A stretch of 64,000 bases of DNA from Kitasatospora sp. NBC_01250 (GCF_036226465.1 NZ_CP108476.1:310001-374000), one strand, 5' to 3'; numbered from the stretch's first letter, positions 33,528 to 42,111 are shown. Notes: generated from the letters alone by a model not told the origin. Numbers and translations are program-made.

Positions 33528-33935
33528 TCACTCCGTGATGCAGGGTGCCGCGCCCAGGAACGGGCGCACCTCGAGCCACTCGTGGATCGGCCTGCCGCCC
33601 GCCCCGGGGGCGGCCGACAGCTCCCCGGCCAGCTCGACGGCGCGCTCGTAGCTGTCGACGTCGATCACCATCCAGCCGGCGATGAGGTCCTTGGTCTCCG
33701 CGAACGGTCCGTCGGTGACCGGCGGGCGCCCCTCGCCGTCGTAGCGGACCCACGCTCCCTCGGGGGCGAGCGCCTGACCGTCGACGAACTCGCCGGTCTT
33801 CTCCAGCCGGGCGGCGAAGTCGTTCATGTACTGCATGTGGGCCGAGATCTCCTCCGGGCTCCACCGGTCCATGGGCACGTCGTTGGCCGGCGCCGGGGCG
33901 CCGCGGTAGTGCTTGAGCAGCAGGTACTTGGCCAT
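33528..33935 (-). CDS. DGPF/YCII-family protein, partner of the ECF42 sigma factor
   Basis: A 135-residue YCII-like ferredoxin-fold protein with the namesake motif in PPVTDGPFAETKDLIAGW (about residues 71-88), an N-terminal KYLLLKHYRG strand and a final EVRPF strand. DGPF proteins are the conserved genomic partners of ECF42 factors; they were proposed to help in regulation or stress metabolism, but the mechanism is not established. The stop lies 8 bp before the sigma-factor ATG, so the two are one operon. Confidence 0.92.
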   Translation of the reverse strand: MAKYLLLKHYRGAPAPANDVPMDRWSPEEISAHMQYMNDFAARLEKTGEFVDGQALAPEGAWVRYDGEGRPPVTDGPFAETKDLIAGWMVIDVDSYERAVELAGELSAAPGAGGRPIHEWLEVRPFLGAAPCITE

Positions 33936-34180
33936 CGTGGTTCTCCTCGGTGATCGTGCGACCCATTGTGGTCGCGTTCACCCCGGGGACGGAGCCGGAC
34001 GCGGGTTCTCGACATCGCCGCCGAAATTTTTTTGCGGTGGAACGCCCAGGAGGTCGGGCACGGCGCGCCATGGTCGCCGAGCTGCGCTCCCCGGGGCCGC
34101 ACGGCTGTTCCCGCCACGCACTGGCATCCGCGCCGACGCAGGCGCCGGTAGGCACGCACCGCCTGGGGCCGTGCGGCGGT

Positions 34181-34801
34181 CTACCGGATGAGGTCGACCG
34201 GTGTGTCGAGTCGGGTGAGCTTCTGCGGGTTGGCCGTCGCGTAGATCCGGGTGATGCGCCCGTTCTCGACCGTGAGGCTGACCGCGGCCCCTGCGGTGGC
34301 GGATCCGATCCGGAGCGCGGGAGCGCCGTCGAGCCACACCGCCGTCGTCCCGATGACGCTGCGGTCGGTGCCGGCGACGTGGCTGCGGGCCCGCCGTGCG
34401 ATCTGCCGGACCGCGGCGGGGCTCTTGCCCACGGCCTCGGCGACCTCCTCGAACGGGACGCCGAACACCTCGCGGAGCACGAACACCGCCCGCTCGGTGG
34501 GGCGCAGCGTCTCCAGGACGGCCAGCATCGCAATCGAGACGCTCTCCGCGAGTTCCACGTCGTCGGCGACATCGGGGTGGGTCAGCAGGGGTTCCGGCAG
34601 CCACTCGCCCACGTACTCCTCGCGGCGGCGGGAGAGCGTCCGCAGGCGGTTGAGCGCCTGGCGGGTGACGGCCCGAACGAGGTAGGCGCGCGGCTCGTGG
34701 ACCTGGGAGCGGTCGATGTCGGCCCACCTCAGCCAGGTCTCCTGCAGGACGTCCTCCGCATCGGCCGCGTCCCACGCCCCCGCCGCCCACGTCTGTGACA
34801 A
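34181..34801 (-). pseudogene. Decayed ECF41/SigJ-type sigma factor with truncated N-terminus and internal deletion
   Basis: Recognisable parts are the end of region 2 (AADAEDVLQETWLRW), region 4 (LRPTERAVFVLREVFGVPF, then AEAVGKSPAAVRQIARRAR) and the last strands of the C-terminal SnoaL-like domain (LTVENGRITRIYATANPQKL). About 25 residues of region 2 are missing at the N-terminus (only a TTG without ribosome site is available) and roughly 70-80 residues of the SnoaL-like domain between R-A-R-S-H-V and A-P-A-L-R-I are deleted in frame. It abuts the end of the gene at 34826-35593. Confidence 0.65.
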
Positions 34802-34825
34802 CCACAGCCCTGAGAGTCTGCCGGG

Positions 34826-35593
34826 CTACTGGACCGTCTCCGCCGCCGGTGACGGGGTGGCAGGCGGAGCGCTCGGGGCCATGGTGCCCGTGTCCCATCC
34901 CGGCAGGCTCGGCAGCACCGCCTCGGCGATCCGGTACAGGCTTGCCTCGTCCGGGGTTCCGGCGTCCTGGCGCCAGATCGCGAGCTCGTAGGAACCGCCG
35001 TGCCCGTCCGGGTGCTTGCCGATCACGAGGTTGTGCGCGACCCCGCCCGGCTCGGACGAGGCGGGGCCGCCGCCGAGCGAGAAGCTGAAGCCGAAGGTGT
35101 TCATCTCGTAGGTGGTGCTGAGGTGGCCGAGCACCTGAGCGCGGTGGTGTGCCGCGGTGCCCATGATCTCGGCATCGGTCACGTCCAGGTCGTCGTCGTC
35201 CGTCAGGCGCAGGGAGATCTGGCCGATCTGGACCTCGGCGCCGTGGACGACCTCCTTGGTGCCGTCCGAGCTGGTCCAGTGGGTGGGACCGGGCCCGGCG
35301 ACGGTGACCCGGTCCATGGGTGCCCCGACGAGGACCGGCAGGTCGGGCCGGTTCAACGCGGCGCAGAGCGCCGGGTACCTGGGGGAATCGTCGGCGGTTG
35401 CGGCCTGGCAGGTCGCCGCCGCGGCGGGCTTGCCCGCGGCGTCCTGCCGGTGCTGCAGCACCAGCAGCCCGGCGACCAGCACCCCGCCCATCGCCAGCGC
35501 CGCCACCACCTGGGCGCCCACCCGTATGTCCGGTTCCTTGCCCGGCTCGCTGCCGGGCTCCGCCGACAGCCCTGTCCCCTGCTGATCAGTCAC
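34826..35593 (-). CDS. Membrane-anchored extracytoplasmic protein, possibly the DUF6215 group
   Basis: A 255-residue protein: a hydrophilic N-terminus of about 25 residues, one transmembrane helix (AALAMGGVLVAGLLVLQ, about residues 30-47), then an Ala-rich linker and a soluble domain outside the membrane. The C-A-x-L-N-R-P-D-L-P-x-L segment (CAALNRPDLPVLVG), a central beta region and a Pro/Ala/Thr tail resemble streptomycete proteins of unknown function that I recall as DUF6215. GTG start. It is divergent from the Imm-5-like gene. Confidence 0.65.
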   Translation of the reverse strand: MTDQQGTGLSAEPGSEPGKEPDIRVGAQVVAALAMGGVLVAGLLVLQHRQDAAGKPAAAATCQAATADDSPRYPALCAALNRPDLPVLVGAPMDRVTVAGPGPTHWTSSDGTKEVVHGAEVQIGQISLRLTDDDDLDVTDAEIMGTAAHHRAQVLGHLSTTYEMNTFGFSFSLGGGPASSEPGGVAHNLVIGKHPDGHGGSYELAIWRQDAGTPDEASLYRIAEAVLPSLPGWDTGTMAPSAPPATPSPAAETVQ

Positions 35594-35708
35594 GGGCGAA
35601 CAGTATCCAACGATCCGTTCGAATGCGCAGGACTTATCGGAGCGTCAGCCGTCGTTCGCTGTCACCGTTGTGCGGGTCGGGGCGCGTGGTGGCGTCGGAC
35701 CCGGCCCC

Positions 35709-35714
35709 TATCCT
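35709..35714 (+). promoter_or_regulatory. -10 box of a probable leaderless promoter for the Imm-5-like gene
   Basis: TATCCT lies 7 nt before the ATG at 35722, with no ribosome site in between. Confidence 0.4.
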
Positions 35715-35721
35715 TGGGGGC

Positions 35722-36249
35722 ATGGAGTCGGACAGGATCGAGCTGAGCGAACGCGAACTCCGTGAGATCACAGGCTTCGCGGCGGACTGTGCGCGCAGGG
35801 CGCTGTCGATCTTCGAACGGGATCTCCCTGCCGACCCGCGCCCTCGCGACGCCATCGATGCGGCACGCGCTTTCGCCGAGGGCGGGCGGCGCACGGCCGC
35901 CCTGCGGCAGAGCGCGTGGGCGGCGTTCAGAGCGGCACGGGAGGCCGGTTCGCCCGCCGCGGTCGACGCGGCGCGGGCGGCCAGCCATGCGGCGGGCGCG
36001 GCGTACCTTCATCCCCTGGCGGATGCCCATCAGGTGAAGCACATCCTCGGCGCGGCAGCGCATGCGGCACGGGCAGAGGAGTTGGTGTCCGGAGAAGACC
36101 CGCGTGTCGGCGCGGGCACCCTTGCATGGGCGCGGCATCATGCCCCGCCGGCGGTCACCGCGGTACTCGGCCGTCTGCCCGCCGCGCCTGCCGGGGGCGG
36201 TCGCACGGGAGAGTTCATCCGCGAGCTCGACGCCGCTCTGCGTGCCTGA
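35722..36249 (+). CDS. Imm-5-like putative immunity protein
   Basis: A 175-residue all-helical, Ala-rich protein. ELSERELREITGFAADCARRAL at the N-terminus and the DPRPRDAIDAARAFAEGGRRTAALR block match the family named putative immunity protein Imm-5, found in polymorphic-toxin loci but often stand-alone in actinomycetes. HPLADAHQVKHILGAAAHAARA (about residues 97-118) is the other conserved block. No toxin gene is adjacent, so an immunity role is not supported by context. Confidence 0.8.
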   Translation: MESDRIELSERELREITGFAADCARRALSIFERDLPADPRPRDAIDAARAFAEGGRRTAALRQSAWAAFRAAREAGSPAAVDAARAASHAAGAAYLHPLADAHQVKHILGAAAHAARAEELVSGEDPRVGAGTLAWARHHAPPAVTAVLGRLPAAPAGGGRTGEFIRELDAALRA

Positions 36250-36371
36250 GGGCGGTGCGGCCGGAGGGACCGCCCGGAGGGACTCTTCCAGCGTCAACAG
36301 CTGCTTGGTGCCTCAGGGTTGGCCCTTTATTGATCTTTGGCCGGCGAGAGCCCCCCTGCTATCGTGCGCGC

Positions 36372-36800
36372 ATGTCATCGATCAAGCAGTTCCAGGTCAC
36401 CTTTGACTGCGCGGAACCCGAGCGCGTCGCTCGCTTCTGGTGCGAGGTGTTGGGGTACGTCGCACCGCCGCCACCGAAGGGGTCCGCCACCTGGGACGAG
36501 TACGACGACTCCCGAGCCCCTGAGGATCGGGGTTCGTGGTTCGCCTGCAGTGATCCCTCAGGTGTGGGCCCGCGACTGTACTTCCAGCGCGTTCCCGAAG
36601 GAAAGGCCGCCAAGAACCGGCTGCACCTCGATGTGAGGGTCGGCACCGGGCTCGTGGGTGAGGAGCGCCTCGCCGTGCTCGAGGCCGAGTGCACACGACT
36701 GCTCGCGCTCGGTGCGGTCCGGGTTCAACTGCTGTACGACGGCCATGATTCGTGCATCGTGATGCAGGACGTCGAGGGCAACGAGTTCTGTATCGACTGA
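36372..36800 (+). CDS. VOC-superfamily protein (glyoxalase-like)
   Basis: A 142-residue protein with the actinobacterial glyoxalase-like layout: FQVTFDCAEPERVARFWCEVLGY at the N-terminus, YFQRVPEGKAAKNRLHLDV in the middle (the P-E-x-K-x-x-K-N-R-x-H-L-D motif) and DVEGNEFCID at the end. These are single-domain, possibly metal-binding proteins of unknown substrate. TATCGT at 36359-36364 lies 7 nt before the ATG, suggesting a leaderless mRNA. Confidence 0.88.
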   Translation: MSSIKQFQVTFDCAEPERVARFWCEVLGYVAPPPPKGSATWDEYDDSRAPEDRGSWFACSDPSGVGPRLYFQRVPEGKAAKNRLHLDVRVGTGLVGEERLAVLEAECTRLLALGAVRVQLLYDGHDSCIVMQDVEGNEFCID

Positions 36801-36806
36801 GCACTC

Positions 36807-39800
36807 TCAGCGCCGCCACCAACGTCCCGGTCCCCTGCCGTGCCCCGCCGCGGCCCGACTCCAGTGCCCGAGGGAGTGACGGGCGTTGAGGGTTTGGGGG
36901 TGGCCCGGGCCGAGCACCCGCTCCATGGCCGACACCAGTTCCGCGAACTCCGCGGCGGCTCCGGCCGCGTCACCTCCTCGCCCGCGAAGATGGGCGTGGT
37001 TGTTGCGGATCATGAGGGTGTGGGGGTGGTCGAGGCCCAGTGTCCGCACCGCTTGCGGCAGCAGGTCGGCGTAGTCGGCGGCAGCTCCGGCCACGTCCCC
37101 CGCCATGGACCGGAAGTCCGCGAGGTTGGCGCGGACGGCGAGGGTCTGGGGGTGGTCGGGACCGAAATGGCGCACGGTGTCCGGCAGCAGTTCGGCGAAC
37201 GCGGCCACTGCTCCGGCCGCATCACCCTCTCGTCCACGGAGCCGAGCGAGGTGGAGCCGGGCGGAGAGGGTGTCGCGGTGGTCGGAGCCCAGCACCCGCT
37301 CACGGTCGGCCAGCAGTGCGGCGTAGTCGGTGGCACCGGCCCGCGCATCTCCTGCCTCGCTGCGCCAACGAGCTTGATGGGAGCGGACGGTGAGCGTCTC
37401 GGGGTGGTCGGGGCCGAGCACCCGCACCAGGTCCGGCAGCAGCTCCGCGAACGCGGCGGCAGCACCGGCTGTGTCCCCGGACTCGCCCTGAAAGTGGGCG
37501 AGACTGGCGCGGACAGTGAGGGTGTCCGGGTGGTCCGGGCCCAGCACCGGCAGCAGGTGCTCCAGCAGTTCCGTGTACGCGGCCACGGCCGCGGCCGCAT
37601 GCCCCGCCTCCCCCTGAGCATGGGCAAGGCCGCGGCGGGTGCTGAGGGTTATGGGGTGGTCAGGGCCGAACACCCGCGCCAGGTCCGGCAGCAGCTCCGC
37701 GAACGCGGCGCCGGCTTCGCGCGGGTCCCCCGCCTTCCACCGCGCGTGGGCGAGGCCGTGGCGGGTGCTGAGGGTTGTCGGGTGGTCGGGGCCGAACACC
37801 CGCGCCAGGTCCGGCAGCAGCTCCGCGTAGGCGGTCGCGGCTGCGGCCGGATCCCCCACCGTCCCGCGCCAGTGGGCCAGCGCGGAACGGGTGGTCAAGG
37901 TGTGGGGGTGGTCGGGGCCGTGCACCCGCTCACGGTCGCCCAGCAGTTCCGCGAACGCGGCCGCGGCGCCGGCCGGATCCCCCGACTCCCCGCGGGAGTT
38001 GGCGAGGCCGTGGCGGGTGGCGAGGGTGTCGGGGTGGTCAGGGCCCAGCACCCGCTCACGGTCGGCCAGCAGGGCGCGGTAGGCGACGACGGCGCCGGCC
38101 GCATCACCCGACTTCCCCTGCAGGGCAATGAGATTGTGGCGGGTGGTGAGCGTGTGAGGGTGGTCGGGGCCGAGCCCTCGCTCCTGGTCCGCCAACAGCT
38201 CCGCGAACGCGGCCCTGCCTCCGGCCGTGTCCCCCGACTCCCCCCGGGCGTGGGCGAGGCCGTGGCGGGTGGCGAGGGTCGTGGGGTGGTCGGGGCCGAG
38301 CACCCGCACCAGGTCCGGCAGCAGTTCCGCGAGCGCGGCCGCGCCCCCAGCCGTATCCCCCGACTGAACCCGGGCGGAGGCGAGGTAGTGGCGGGTGACG
38401 AGCGTGTGGAGGTGGTCGGGGCCCAGCACCCGCTCACGGTCGGCCAGCAGGGCGCGGTAGGCGACGACGGCGCCGGCCGCATCCCCCGATTCCCCCCGGA
38501 CGTGGGCGAGGTTCTGGCGGACCATGTGGGTGTGGCGGTGGTCGCGGCCGAACAACTGCGTGACGAGCGCCAGCAGTTCCGTGAACGCGGCGGCGGCTCC
38601 GGCTGCGTCTCCCGAGAGCCCCCGAGCGTAGGCGAGGCTGTTGAGGGCGGAGAGGGTGTCGGAATGGTCGGGGCCGAGGCGACGCCTTGTTTCCACGACG
38701 TAGCGCTCGAAGTACTCGCGGGCGGCACCGGCCCGGCCGCCGTCGCCGAGGCTCCGGCCCGCGCGTTGCAGCACCGGGTGGGCGCGGGGATCGTACAAGG
38801 CGTCTTCGGCGTGGCCGGTCAGGGCGCCGGAATTGGCGCGCAGGGCCTGCACGAGGGCGGTGTCGCGCTCGACGTCGGGCCATCCGGCGACGAGCGCGTC
38901 GGCGGCGGTACGGGCGACCCGGTCGTGCTGGGTGGTGGTGAACGTGTCGCGGGTGGCGCGCTGGACGAGCCGGTGGACGCGAACGGCGTGGTGGGGGGTG
39001 TCGGGGGTGTGGTCGATCAGGTTGAGGCGGTGCAGAGCACGCAATGCGCCTCTCGCTTCCTCGGCCGCCACCGGGGCGGGTTCCTGTTCGCCGGTGGCAC
39101 GGTCTTCGCCGAGGTGGGCCAGGGCGGGCGCGCCGGCCAGGACGTGGCCGGGGATGCCGTTGGGGTCGAGCATCGCGGCTAATCGGAGCATGGGCCGGGC
39201 GAGGCCGCCGGGGCGGAGCTGGTCGGCCCGTTCGATGGACAGTGACCAGGTGGCGGCCACGGTGGCCGCCTGGTCGTCGGGCAGGCTGTCGGCCTCGGGC
39301 ACCAGGTCGGCCAGGTTCCGCTTCCGGTCGGCCAGCAGCCGTCGGTAGTCGGCGCAGGTGATGGCGGCGTCGACGATGTAGGCGACGGCTTGGGCGAGGG
39401 CGAGCGGCAGGTGGCCCAGATCGGCGCCCAGGCCGTCGATCTCCTCGGCGGGCTCGTGGCGGCCGTGGGTCCGGAGTGCGGTGGTGAGGTAGGCCGCGGC
39501 GTCGCAGGGTGCGAACACCCCCACCTGTACGAAACGCCGGCCCGGGCCGGCCAGGGCGGCATCGCGACGGCGGGTGGTGACCAGCGTCCGCCCGTGCGGA
39601 CTGTCCGGCGGCCACAGCCCGCGCACATCGGACAGCTCGGCGAGGTCGTCGAGGACCACCAGCCACCGGCACGGCTGCTGACCGGCCTTGGGCTCCAGCC
39701 AGGCCAGGAACGCCCGCTCGGCCTGCTCCGGCTTCCTGGGGTCCGCCGCCAGCACCTCGATGCCGGCCTGCGCGTACCCGTCCTTGATCGCCTGGCGGCT

Positions 39801-40208
39801 GCTCGCGCTGATCCACACCAGCACGTCCACCCCGTCCTGCTCCCAGGCGGTGCGGGTGTAGTCGGCGGCCAGCTGCGTCTTGCCCACCCCGCCGCTGCCG
39901 GTCAGCACCTGGCTGACCACCGTGGTGCCTCCGCCGTCGGCCGCGTCCCGCAACTGGTGGACTTCGGCCCGGTGCTGGAAGGATCCGGCCCGAGGGGGGA
40001 TCACCCCGACCTGATGCGGCCAGGCGGCCGGAGTTCGAGGTGGGGCGTGGTGGTGGACCTGCTCGGCGTAGCCGACGGCAACGCTGCCGTGATCGGCGAA
40101 GACGTCGAAGAGCCGAGCAGGAGTGGCCGAGATGTCTCCGGGTACGCTCAGCCCTGCTGCGGACCCGGCTGCGAAGGGTTTCCCAAGGTCACGTTCCCCA
40201 TGGTCCAC
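36807..40208 (-). CDS. Large NB-ARC / TPR protein (STAND-type NTPase)
   Basis: A 1133-residue protein. After about 75 residues (VHHHAPPRTP, VGVIPPRAGSFQHR) comes an NB-ARC ATPase: Walker A TGSGGVGKTQLAADY (about 103-117), Walker B RWLVVLDDLAEL, and the sensor-1 LVTTRRRDAAL. Residues from about 500 to 1115 are fifteen 42-residue TPRs of the kinesin-light-chain type, each with L-G-P-D-H-P-x-T-L. STAND NTPases oligomerise on ligand binding; some are signalling or anti-phage proteins. The start is uncertain: ATG 40208 overlaps the partner gene by 61 bp, while a GTG near residue 69 would begin at the conserved I-P-P-R-A-G. Confidence 0.85.
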   Translation of the reverse strand: MDHGERDLGKPFAAGSAAGLSVPGDISATPARLFDVFADHGSVAVGYAEQVHHHAPPRTPAAWPHQVGVIPPRAGSFQHRAEVHQLRDAADGGGTTVVSQVLTGSGGVGKTQLAADYTRTAWEQDGVDVLVWISASSRQAIKDGYAQAGIEVLAADPRKPEQAERAFLAWLEPKAGQQPCRWLVVLDDLAELSDVRGLWPPDSPHGRTLVTTRRRDAALAGPGRRFVQVGVFAPCDAAAYLTTALRTHGRHEPAEEIDGLGADLGHLPLALAQAVAYIVDAAITCADYRRLLADRKRNLADLVPEADSLPDDQAATVAATWSLSIERADQLRPGGLARPMLRLAAMLDPNGIPGHVLAGAPALAHLGEDRATGEQEPAPVAAEEARGALRALHRLNLIDHTPDTPHHAVRVHRLVQRATRDTFTTTQHDRVARTAADALVAGWPDVERDTALVQALRANSGALTGHAEDALYDPRAHPVLQRAGRSLGDGGRAGAAREYFERYVVETRRRLGPDHSDTLSALNSLAYARGLSGDAAGAAAAFTELLALVTQLFGRDHRHTHMVRQNLAHVRGESGDAAGAVVAYRALLADRERVLGPDHLHTLVTRHYLASARVQSGDTAGGAAALAELLPDLVRVLGPDHPTTLATRHGLAHARGESGDTAGGRAAFAELLADQERGLGPDHPHTLTTRHNLIALQGKSGDAAGAVVAYRALLADRERVLGPDHPDTLATRHGLANSRGESGDPAGAAAAFAELLGDRERVHGPDHPHTLTTRSALAHWRGTVGDPAAAATAYAELLPDLARVFGPDHPTTLSTRHGLAHARWKAGDPREAGAAFAELLPDLARVFGPDHPITLSTRRGLAHAQGEAGHAAAAVAAYTELLEHLLPVLGPDHPDTLTVRASLAHFQGESGDTAGAAAAFAELLPDLVRVLGPDHPETLTVRSHQARWRSEAGDARAGATDYAALLADRERVLGSDHRDTLSARLHLARLRGREGDAAGAVAAFAELLPDTVRHFGPDHPQTLAVRANLADFRSMAGDVAGAAADYADLLPQAVRTLGLDHPHTLMIRNNHAHLRGRGGDAAGAAAEFAELVSAMERVLGPGHPQTLNARHSLGHWSRAAAGHGRGPGRWWRR
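36870..38770 (-). repeat. Fifteen tandem 126-bp repeats encoding TPR units
   Basis: The DHPxTL motif recurs at exact 126-bp intervals from about 38655 to 36890. Copies differ by scattered changes, but long near-identical stretches remain (for example around GAACACCCGCGCCAGGTCC), so recombination between units is likely. The strong periodicity also keeps the opposite strand open for about 2.3 kb. Confidence 0.85.
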
Positions 40209-40618
40209 GCCGCTGCGGAGCCGTGGTCGGCGCGGATCCGCACATCCCCGACCACCGCTTGACCGCCGTCACCGACCGATACCGCGAAGGGGGCGTACTG
40301 GGCCAGCAGGGCGCGCAGCTCCTCGGCGGCGCGGGTCTGCTCGGCCCCGTCCAGGCTCTCCAACACGGCTTCGATCCGGGTCTGCCATGCGGCCTCCTGG
40401 CGGATCCGCACCCGCTCGGCCCCGGCTACCCCGGCGGACTCCAGCTCGCCGGCGGCCTGGTCCAGGCGCTCCAGCTCCGCCCGTTCGCGCAGCTCGTCAC
40501 CGCGGCCGAACCAACGAGCCACCGCCTGCCGCAATCCGGCCCACACGTCCGTCCCCGCCGCCTGCACCACCGCGGTCCCGCCTGCTGCGGCCAACACCGC
40601 CAGTTCCTGAGCCAACAT
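40148..40618 (-). CDS. Small partner protein of the NB-ARC/TPR protein
   Basis: A 156-residue protein: residues 1-22 are Leu/Ala-rich (LAQELAVLAAAGGTAVVQA), then WAGLRQAVARWFGRG, a Glu/Arg-rich coiled-coil-like stretch, and a C-terminal GDGGQAVVGDVRIRADHGSAAAW segment followed by a Pro/Gly tail. I recall this two-gene arrangement, small helical protein then TPR-NB-ARC protein, from many streptomycetes; the small protein may be an effector or adaptor. ATG 40618 with AAGGGG upstream is preferred over the GTG at 40648. Confidence 0.7.
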   Translation of the reverse strand: MLAQELAVLAAAGGTAVVQAAGTDVWAGLRQAVARWFGRGDELRERAELERLDQAAGELESAGVAGAERVRIRQEAAWQTRIEAVLESLDGAEQTRAAEELRALLAQYAPFAVSVGDGGQAVVGDVRIRADHGSAAAWTMGNVTLGNPSQPGPQQG

Positions 40619-40761
40619 CCCCGTGCCCCTTCCGGTACGCGCCTGCACAGCACCTTACGCCGCATCAAGTGCCCGTTCAGCACCGTGAAGTAAGGACGCG
40701 TCAGATCGGTGACCGGTTTCCTCCGGCGATGCGCTTTCGACGCCAGTGGCCGAGGGGACGG

Positions 40762-41694
40762 TCAGCCGGACCGACGCGGCTGCTCGCCGGCCCGGCGCAG
40801 GGCGGCGGTGAGGGAGCCGGCCACGGGGTCGGCCGAGGGCTGGCGCGGGTGCAGGGCGGCGGGCGGCAGGGCGGCCCAGGTGAGGTCCGCGAGGTGCGCG
40901 GTCAGCTGGGTGACGCGTTCGCGCAGCAGTGCCTCGCGGTCCAGGGTGGCGAACGCCGGTGGCAGGAACTCGCGCAGTTCCTCGATCCGCTCGGCGGCCC
41001 CGGCGACCACCGTGCGCAGGACGCTCTCCCAACTGACGCCCTTGAAGCCGATGGTGATGTGCAGGGAGGGTTCGTCGCCGGTCTCGCCCGCGTGCACGAA
41101 GCCGCGCGGGATGTAGAGGCTCTGGCCCTCCTTGAGCACCGCGTCCAGCACCGGCTCGACCGCCTTCGGGTCGACCGTCAGCACGCGGCTGGGCAGAGGC
41201 CGCACCGGGCGGCCGACCCGCCAGCGCTTCGAGCCTTGCAGCTGGCGCAGGAAGACGCCGACGAGGTCGTAGTGGGGCGCGGCGCCGCGGCCCCGGGGCG
41301 GGGTGAGGAACGCGGCGCAGTCCACCTCGTAGTCGGTCTCGCGGGCGAGTTCGGCGGCGAACGCGGCCACCTCCGGGGCGTGCGTCTGCAGTTCCTCCAG
41401 CACCAGGGTGGCGCCCTGTCCGACCAGTTCGGCGATCCGGCCGCCGTCGGCCAGTTGCTCGCGGCTGCGCGGGTTGGTGCCGCGGTAGCGCCGGTAGTGC
41501 TCGTCGGGCAGCAGCTTCCCGTCGCGGAAGAGCCGCACGGCGGTCAGCGGGAGGCCGGTGTGGATCATCCGCTCGGCGGCGGCGAGCGAGAACACGTCGC
41601 CGAGATCATCCAGCCCCGAGCTGACGAACGGCTCGCGGTCCCAAGCGCGTTCGAGCCCGACGGGATCCTCCGTGAGCCTGCGCAGGCTGTCCAT
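40762..41694 (-). CDS. JmjC/cupin-fold 2-oxoglutarate Fe(II) oxygenase, probable peptide hydroxylase
   Basis: A 310-residue JmjC-type oxygenase of the ribosomal-oxygenase (YcfD/MINA/NO66-like, cupin_4) branch, whose members hydroxylate Arg or His residues of proteins. Iron ligands are H141 and D143 in APHYDLVGVF and H201 in GFVHAGE; K156 in QGSKRWRV is placed to hold 2-oxoglutarate. The C-terminal helical part (IEELREFLPP..., RERVTQLTAHL) fits the dimerisation/winged-helix region. GGAGG 4 nt before the ATG. It follows candidate precursor A by 85 bp on the same strand, so it probably modifies that peptide; the conserved His of the peptide repeats is an attractive target. Confidence 0.85.
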   Translation of the reverse strand: MDSLRRLTEDPVGLERAWDREPFVSSGLDDLGDVFSLAAAERMIHTGLPLTAVRLFRDGKLLPDEHYRRYRGTNPRSREQLADGGRIAELVGQGATLVLEELQTHAPEVAAFAAELARETDYEVDCAAFLTPPRGRGAAPHYDLVGVFLRQLQGSKRWRVGRPVRPLPSRVLTVDPKAVEPVLDAVLKEGQSLYIPRGFVHAGETGDEPSLHITIGFKGVSWESVLRTVVAGAAERIEELREFLPPAFATLDREALLRERVTQLTAHLADLTWAALPPAALHPRQPSADPVAGSLTAALRRAGEQPRRSG

Positions 41695-41779
41695 GGTACC
41701 TCCGGGTACGAGGCGGTCCGGGTCGGCGAGAGCTGCCGGCCCGGACTGGCGATCGGGGTGGGACGCGGTGACGGGGTGG

Positions 41780-42031
41780 TCAGGACGCGCCGGACTGGAT
41801 GCCGCAGGGCGCGGCGTCCTCGTCATCCCCACCAGCGCTGTGCGCCACCACATCACCCGGCACAGCCGCCACGCCGAACTGAACACCACACGGCGCCGCG
41901 TCCTCGTCATCCCCACCGGCGCTGTGCGCCTCCACGTCGTCCGGGACGGCGTTGAACTGGATGACGCAGCCGTTTGCGGCGCCGTCCTCGTCATCGTCGC
42001 TGAAGTGTGCCTGCACGTCGGGGTTGCTCAT
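41780..42031 (-). CDS. Candidate RiPP precursor peptide A with three repeated core-like units
   Basis: An 83-residue acidic peptide without homologues I know. It consists of three units of about 28 residues: NPDVQAHFSDDDEDGAANGC-V-I-Q-F, PDDVEAHSAGGDDEDAAPCG-V-Q-F and PGDVVAHSAGGDDEDAAPCG-I-Q-S. Each has D-V-x-A-H, an acidic D-D-E-D block and one Cys followed by (G)-V/I-x-Q. A strong GGAGGAGG lies 5 nt before the ATG. The JmjC oxygenase gene follows in the same operon, and the promoter carries the SARP-type repeats shared with the radical SAM and precursor B operons. Precursor B ends with a single divergent copy of the same motif. Confidence 0.75.
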   Translation of the reverse strand: MSNPDVQAHFSDDDEDGAANGCVIQFNAVPDDVEAHSAGGDDEDAAPCGVQFGVAAVPGDVVAHSAGGDDEDAAPCGIQSGAS

Positions 42032-42078
42032 GGGGACCTCCTCCGTCCGGGTCGAACCCGCGTCCGACACCACCGGCG

Positions 42079-42111
42079 ACGCTAGGGGCGCCCGGTTGGG
42101 CCGCGGTATGC
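42079..42111 (-). promoter_or_regulatory. SARP-type promoter of the precursor A / JmjC operon
   Basis: Reading the minus strand: GCATACC (42111-42105), then CCCAACC (42100-42094) exactly 11 bp further, a 9-nt gap, and the -10 box TAGCGT (42084-42079). No -35 box is present. The same three-part layout occurs upstream of the radical SAM gene and of precursor B. Transcription would start about 40 nt before the ATG at 42031. Confidence 0.75.

Noticed and set aside
34016..34046. T-run next to short inverted GC blocks as a terminator
   Set aside because: The stem is only four base pairs around the T7 tract; not convincing as a rho-independent terminator in either direction.
35722..36249. Toxin-immunity locus around the Imm-5-like gene
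   Set aside because: No polymorphic toxin, secretion signal or nuclease gene is adjacent; the neighbours are a membrane-anchored protein and a VOC protein.
36870..38770. Possible CRISPR or satellite array
   Set aside because: The 126-bp period equals 42 codons of TPR units inside an NB-ARC protein gene.
36840..39182. A 780-codon open frame on the plus strand
   Set aside because: It is the mirror of the 126-bp TPR repeats on the minus strand; a stop-free unit repeated in phase stays open. It has no ribosome site and encodes no domain.
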